This document shows, one piece after another, positions 61,609 to 64,000 of a stretch of DNA of 64,000 nt. The notes below the pieces were generated by a model, which had not been told where the DNA came from, did not search any database, and saw only the letters and a list, made by a program, of their open reading frames with translations. Position numbers and translations under genes: made by a program. This stretch comes from Mucidula mucida (taxonomy: Eukaryota > Basidiomycota > Agaricomycetes > Agaricales > Physalacriaceae). Within the stretch, counting starts at the first letter, position 1. Each line of letters starts with the position of its first letter. The DNA lies in the NCBI GenBank assembly GCA_015501055.1, contig JADNYV010000001.1, positions 1,612,001 to 1,676,000 on the forward strand, read 5' to 3'.

Positions 61609-62547
61609 ATGGCCACCGCTATCAGCAAAAAGAGAAAGTTTGTCGCTGACGGTGTTTTCCGCGCTGAACTCAACGAGTTCTTCACCCGCGAGCTCGCAGA
61701 GGAGGGCTATTCTGGCTGTGATGTCCGTGTCACCCATGCCCGCACTGAGGTTGGTCGTTGTCCTCGGCATATTGGACACTGAAACGAATAATCAACAGAT
61801 CATCATCCGTGCAACTCACACCCAAGAGGTTTTGGGCGAGAAGGGTCGCCGCATCCGCGAGCTGACTGCCCTCGTCCAGAAGCGATTCAAATTCCCCGAA
61901 AACTCCCTTGAACTCTACGCCGAAAAGGTGCAATATCGTGGTCTCTCTGCAATTGCTCAGTGTGAGAGTTTGAGGTACAAGCTCCTCGGTGGTCTCGCTG
62001 TCCGTCGGTGCGTTATGGTCCTCTCTATCTGTACAGCATGGCTCATACTTTCCTAGTGCCTGCTATGGTGTCCTGCGTTTCGTCATGGAATCCGGCGCCA
62101 AGGGCTGTGAGGTCGTCGTTTCTGGCAAGCTCCGTGCTGCTCGTGCCAAATCCATGAAGTTCACCGATGGCTTCATGATCCACTCCGGTCAACCCGCCGT
62201 CGATTTCGTTGACTTTGCCGTCCGTCACGTCCTATTAAGACAGGGTGTCCTCGGTATCAAAGTCAAGATGTACGTTTTCTTCGTTGCCATCCATCCACTA
62301 GGTGTGCTCATCTTCTTGTAGTATGAAAGGATGGGACCCAGAAGGTCTTATCGGTCCCAAGAAGCCTCTACCCGACTGTGTGGAAATTCATCCGCCTCCT
62401 GTCGACAAAATCATCTCCGAACCCCAATCTGAACAGCGCGAGCCAGTCTCGATTCCCGTAGCAGCTCCCGTAGAGGAGGCGTACCCAGCCCAGGATGCTA
62501 CCTACCCTGCCGCTGATGGCTACGGTGGTGAACAGCAAGGATTCTAG
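61609..62547 (+). CDS. RPS3: 40S ribosomal protein uS3
   Basis: Small-subunit protein near the mRNA entry channel. [40 protein letters not shown], the KH-domain signature [75 protein letters not shown] and the tail [17 protein letters not shown], then an acidic/Gly C-terminal extension ending YGGEQQGF. Four exons, splice phases fit (first donor GTTGGT is atypical). About 260 residues. No break. Confidence 0.96.
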
Positions 62548-62709
62548 GTTTAGCTTCATCTATGATGGTGGACCACGTATTACATATTTGAGCTCTGTTG
62601 TATTTTTGTCAAACTACGACGCGGTTTATAATTTGCATGAGTGCATCATTAAGCCCTGCCTGAGGAACGAAATATCAATAACAATAAACGCGCAGTACTA
62701 CGTTCGCGT

Positions 62710-64000
62710 TCAAATCGCCAATCGTACGGTGCTGCCCGCAGATCCGTCTCTCGGCAGATTCACGACTACATCCTTTCGACTCTCCTCCTGTCCTGTCTTC
62801 AGTAGCAGAATGGTGACTTCTACAGAGTCTATCGATTGCGAAGGATCCGACACAAAGAGTGTCTGGCTTCGACGGTCATAGATAAGCGCAATGTTGTGAG
62901 TTGCAGTAAGCACCATGGACAGGTCCGAGGAAAGTGTCAAGGTCGCAGATCCACCGCCATAGTCCCAGAACGCAACCATCACCGTATCCTGCGGTTCATG
63001 ATAAATAGCAGACACATGAGCATCGTTCACCGTTGAACGAAGGGAAAACTTTCGGCTTTTGCAACGGAAGGTATAGCAGTCCACGCCAGGGAACACAGCA
63101 TATGAGATTGGCGTGTCGAGGTTTTGGGGGTCATGCTCCAGCCATGCGCTGAACAGATCCACTTTTTCTGGTGCTTGATTCGATATACCTATGGCGTGCC
63201 AGTCCCCCGTTCTCTCGCCTATTCGGACAGTCAAAGTGGCGGAGCTATTGCGATCGAAAACATAGCCAACATTGTCGTGCCAGAGTGAAGAGGGACCTGC
63301 TTGGGTCATGGGCTCTTGAGTAAATGGAATATCGTCCTCCGAGTTCAGCGCAATAGATCCTGAGTGTCGTTTTTGGTCAAGGATGGAGTAAACTGGTTTC
63401 TTCGAACTTGATGCGACATCCGAAATCATAACATGTTGGACATCATCCTCGAGGAAGAACCATGCCTTCTGCCATCGAGGGCCTTGGTGTATGGATTGGT
63501 ATATCGCATGACTGCAAGGCCGCTACTGCCTGTGGACACGCCGCCGACGAAAGGAGAGACCCCAACAAAGCCAGTTCGGTCACACGTCAAAGGCGTCCCG
63601 CCGTAATCGACTGTTGTTCCGGGAATCAGGTCCCAATCCCAGGCAGCAGATATGTCCTCGTATTCCGTACCACGCTGGTAAGTGCGCACAACACCATCCG
63701 ATAGATGAAAACCAAAAGGCTAGAAAGAGGGGCGTTATTGTGATTGAGCCCGTCAAGGCGTTCCACTAACGTTCTGCGAATTTGTGCATTCCGTATTCTT
63801 CGTTCTTGAGGAATACATTTTGAGGGTTGTGACATAACCTTTTGACCGATGTACCTGGAAATAAAAGTTTAGCTTAGGGCGTGCGGAGTTTTGGCGGAAG
63901 ACGAGGGACTTGCCATATAGTCATTGTTATAGAACATCCGGTTCCCTTCAAGTTTTCCAGCATTAGCGCCCTCCGTATGGTTGTTATTGCTGAGACTGCC
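62710..64000 (-). CDS. Polysaccharide lyase family 8 enzyme, partial (one apparent frame break)
   Basis: 3' part of a PL8 lyase (hyaluronate/chondroitin/xanthan lyase type), secreted elsewhere in the family; the 5' end lies beyond the window. Upstream exons read GSLSNNNHTEGANAGKLEGN, FYNNDYM, SKGYVTTLKMYSSRTKNTEC, NPFGFHLSDGVVRTY and TEYEDISAAWDWDLIPGTTV, the central region of PL8 proteins. Then FFLEDDVQHVMISDVASSSK, SVLDQKRHSG-type segment and a beta-sandwich tail ending TVRLAI. One intron has a GC donor (63913-63855). Near 63471-63476 the WQKAWFFLEDD segment is one base out of frame with the preceding exon, so one base is probably missing. Confidence 0.88.

Noticed and set aside
61345..61779. 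Minus-strand 144-codon frame over the RPS3 start
   Set aside because: Antisense to a highly expressed ribosomal gene; open because of codon bias.

Overview
The window is nuclear DNA of a filamentous basidiomycete, most likely an agaricomycete. Nearly every gene is split by 45-60 nt GT-AG introns, genes lie close together on both strands, and the gene set is fungal: Pil1 eisosome protein, a velvet factor, flavocytochrome b2, Elongator Elp5, a polysaccharide lyase family 8 enzyme and intronless F-box genes. There is no bacterial-style operon, CRISPR array, viral gene or intact transposon.

Layout. 0.3-3.4 kb: Pil1 eisosome protein and an Mtm1-type mitochondrial carrier (both -). 3.5-5.8 kb: eIF4E and a PX-SNARE Vam7-like protein (both +). 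6.1-8.4 kb: unknown Ser/Pro-rich protein (-). 8.6-10.1 kb: mitochondrial aspartate aminotransferase (-). 10.3-12.3 kb: aspartyl-tRNA synthetase (+). 12.6-13.1 kb: small membrane protein (+). 13.6-16.9 kb: head-to-head pair of an Ssh4-like SPRY adaptor (-) and the AMPK gamma subunit Snf4 (+). 17-20.8 kb: anchored methyltransferase, Elp5 and an NmrA-family relic (all -). 21.2-25.4 kb: large SH3/Ras-association scaffold (+). 26.1-28.1 kb: velvet factor (+). 28.8-29.7 kb: GNAT-like membrane protein (+). 29.9-31.7 kb: eEF1A (-). 32.3-34.5 kb: PAS-kinase-type kinase (-). 35.4-37.5 kb: ribosomal protein eL32 and a MEMO protein (+). 37.6-40.8 kb: Tfc7-like phosphatase and flavocytochrome b2 (-), facing an ALDH3-type aldehyde dehydrogenase (+, 41.8-43.8 kb). 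44-49.8 kb: Stm1-like protein (-) and COMPASS subunit Spp1 (+). 50-52.4 kb: Lsm1 (-), Med9-like protein (+) and two tRNA genes (-). 52.4-56.5 kb: two intronless F-box genes around Lcp5/neuroguidin. 56.6-58.1 kb: unidentified coding-like fragments (-). 58.1-59.1 kb: head-to-head NDUFA5 (-) and mitochondrial bL32m (+). 59.4-62.5 kb: 3-ketoacyl-CoA thiolase and ribosomal protein uS3 (+). 62.7-64 kb: 3' part of a PL8 polysaccharide lyase (-), cut by the window edge.

Most genes are housekeeping: translation, RNA decay, respiration, carbon and lipid oxidation, energy sensing. Several neighbours start head to head from short shared promoters, which hints at co-regulation (Snf4/Ssh4-like, NDUFA5/bL32m, flavocytochrome b2/ALDH).

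The strongest unusual pattern is that many otherwise well-conserved genes can be read through only if one base is missing from the given sequence. I found about twenty such sites, all of the same sign, so sequencing or assembly deletions are the leading explanation. Gene models below are assigned by conserved protein segments, intron phase and splice signals; exon boundaries come from reading the sequence and were not computed. I found no convincing new biological system. The items most worth a second look are the frame breaks, the 56.6-58.1 kb unknown, the unknown Ser/Pro-rich protein, the GC-AG intron and the tiny tRNA introns.
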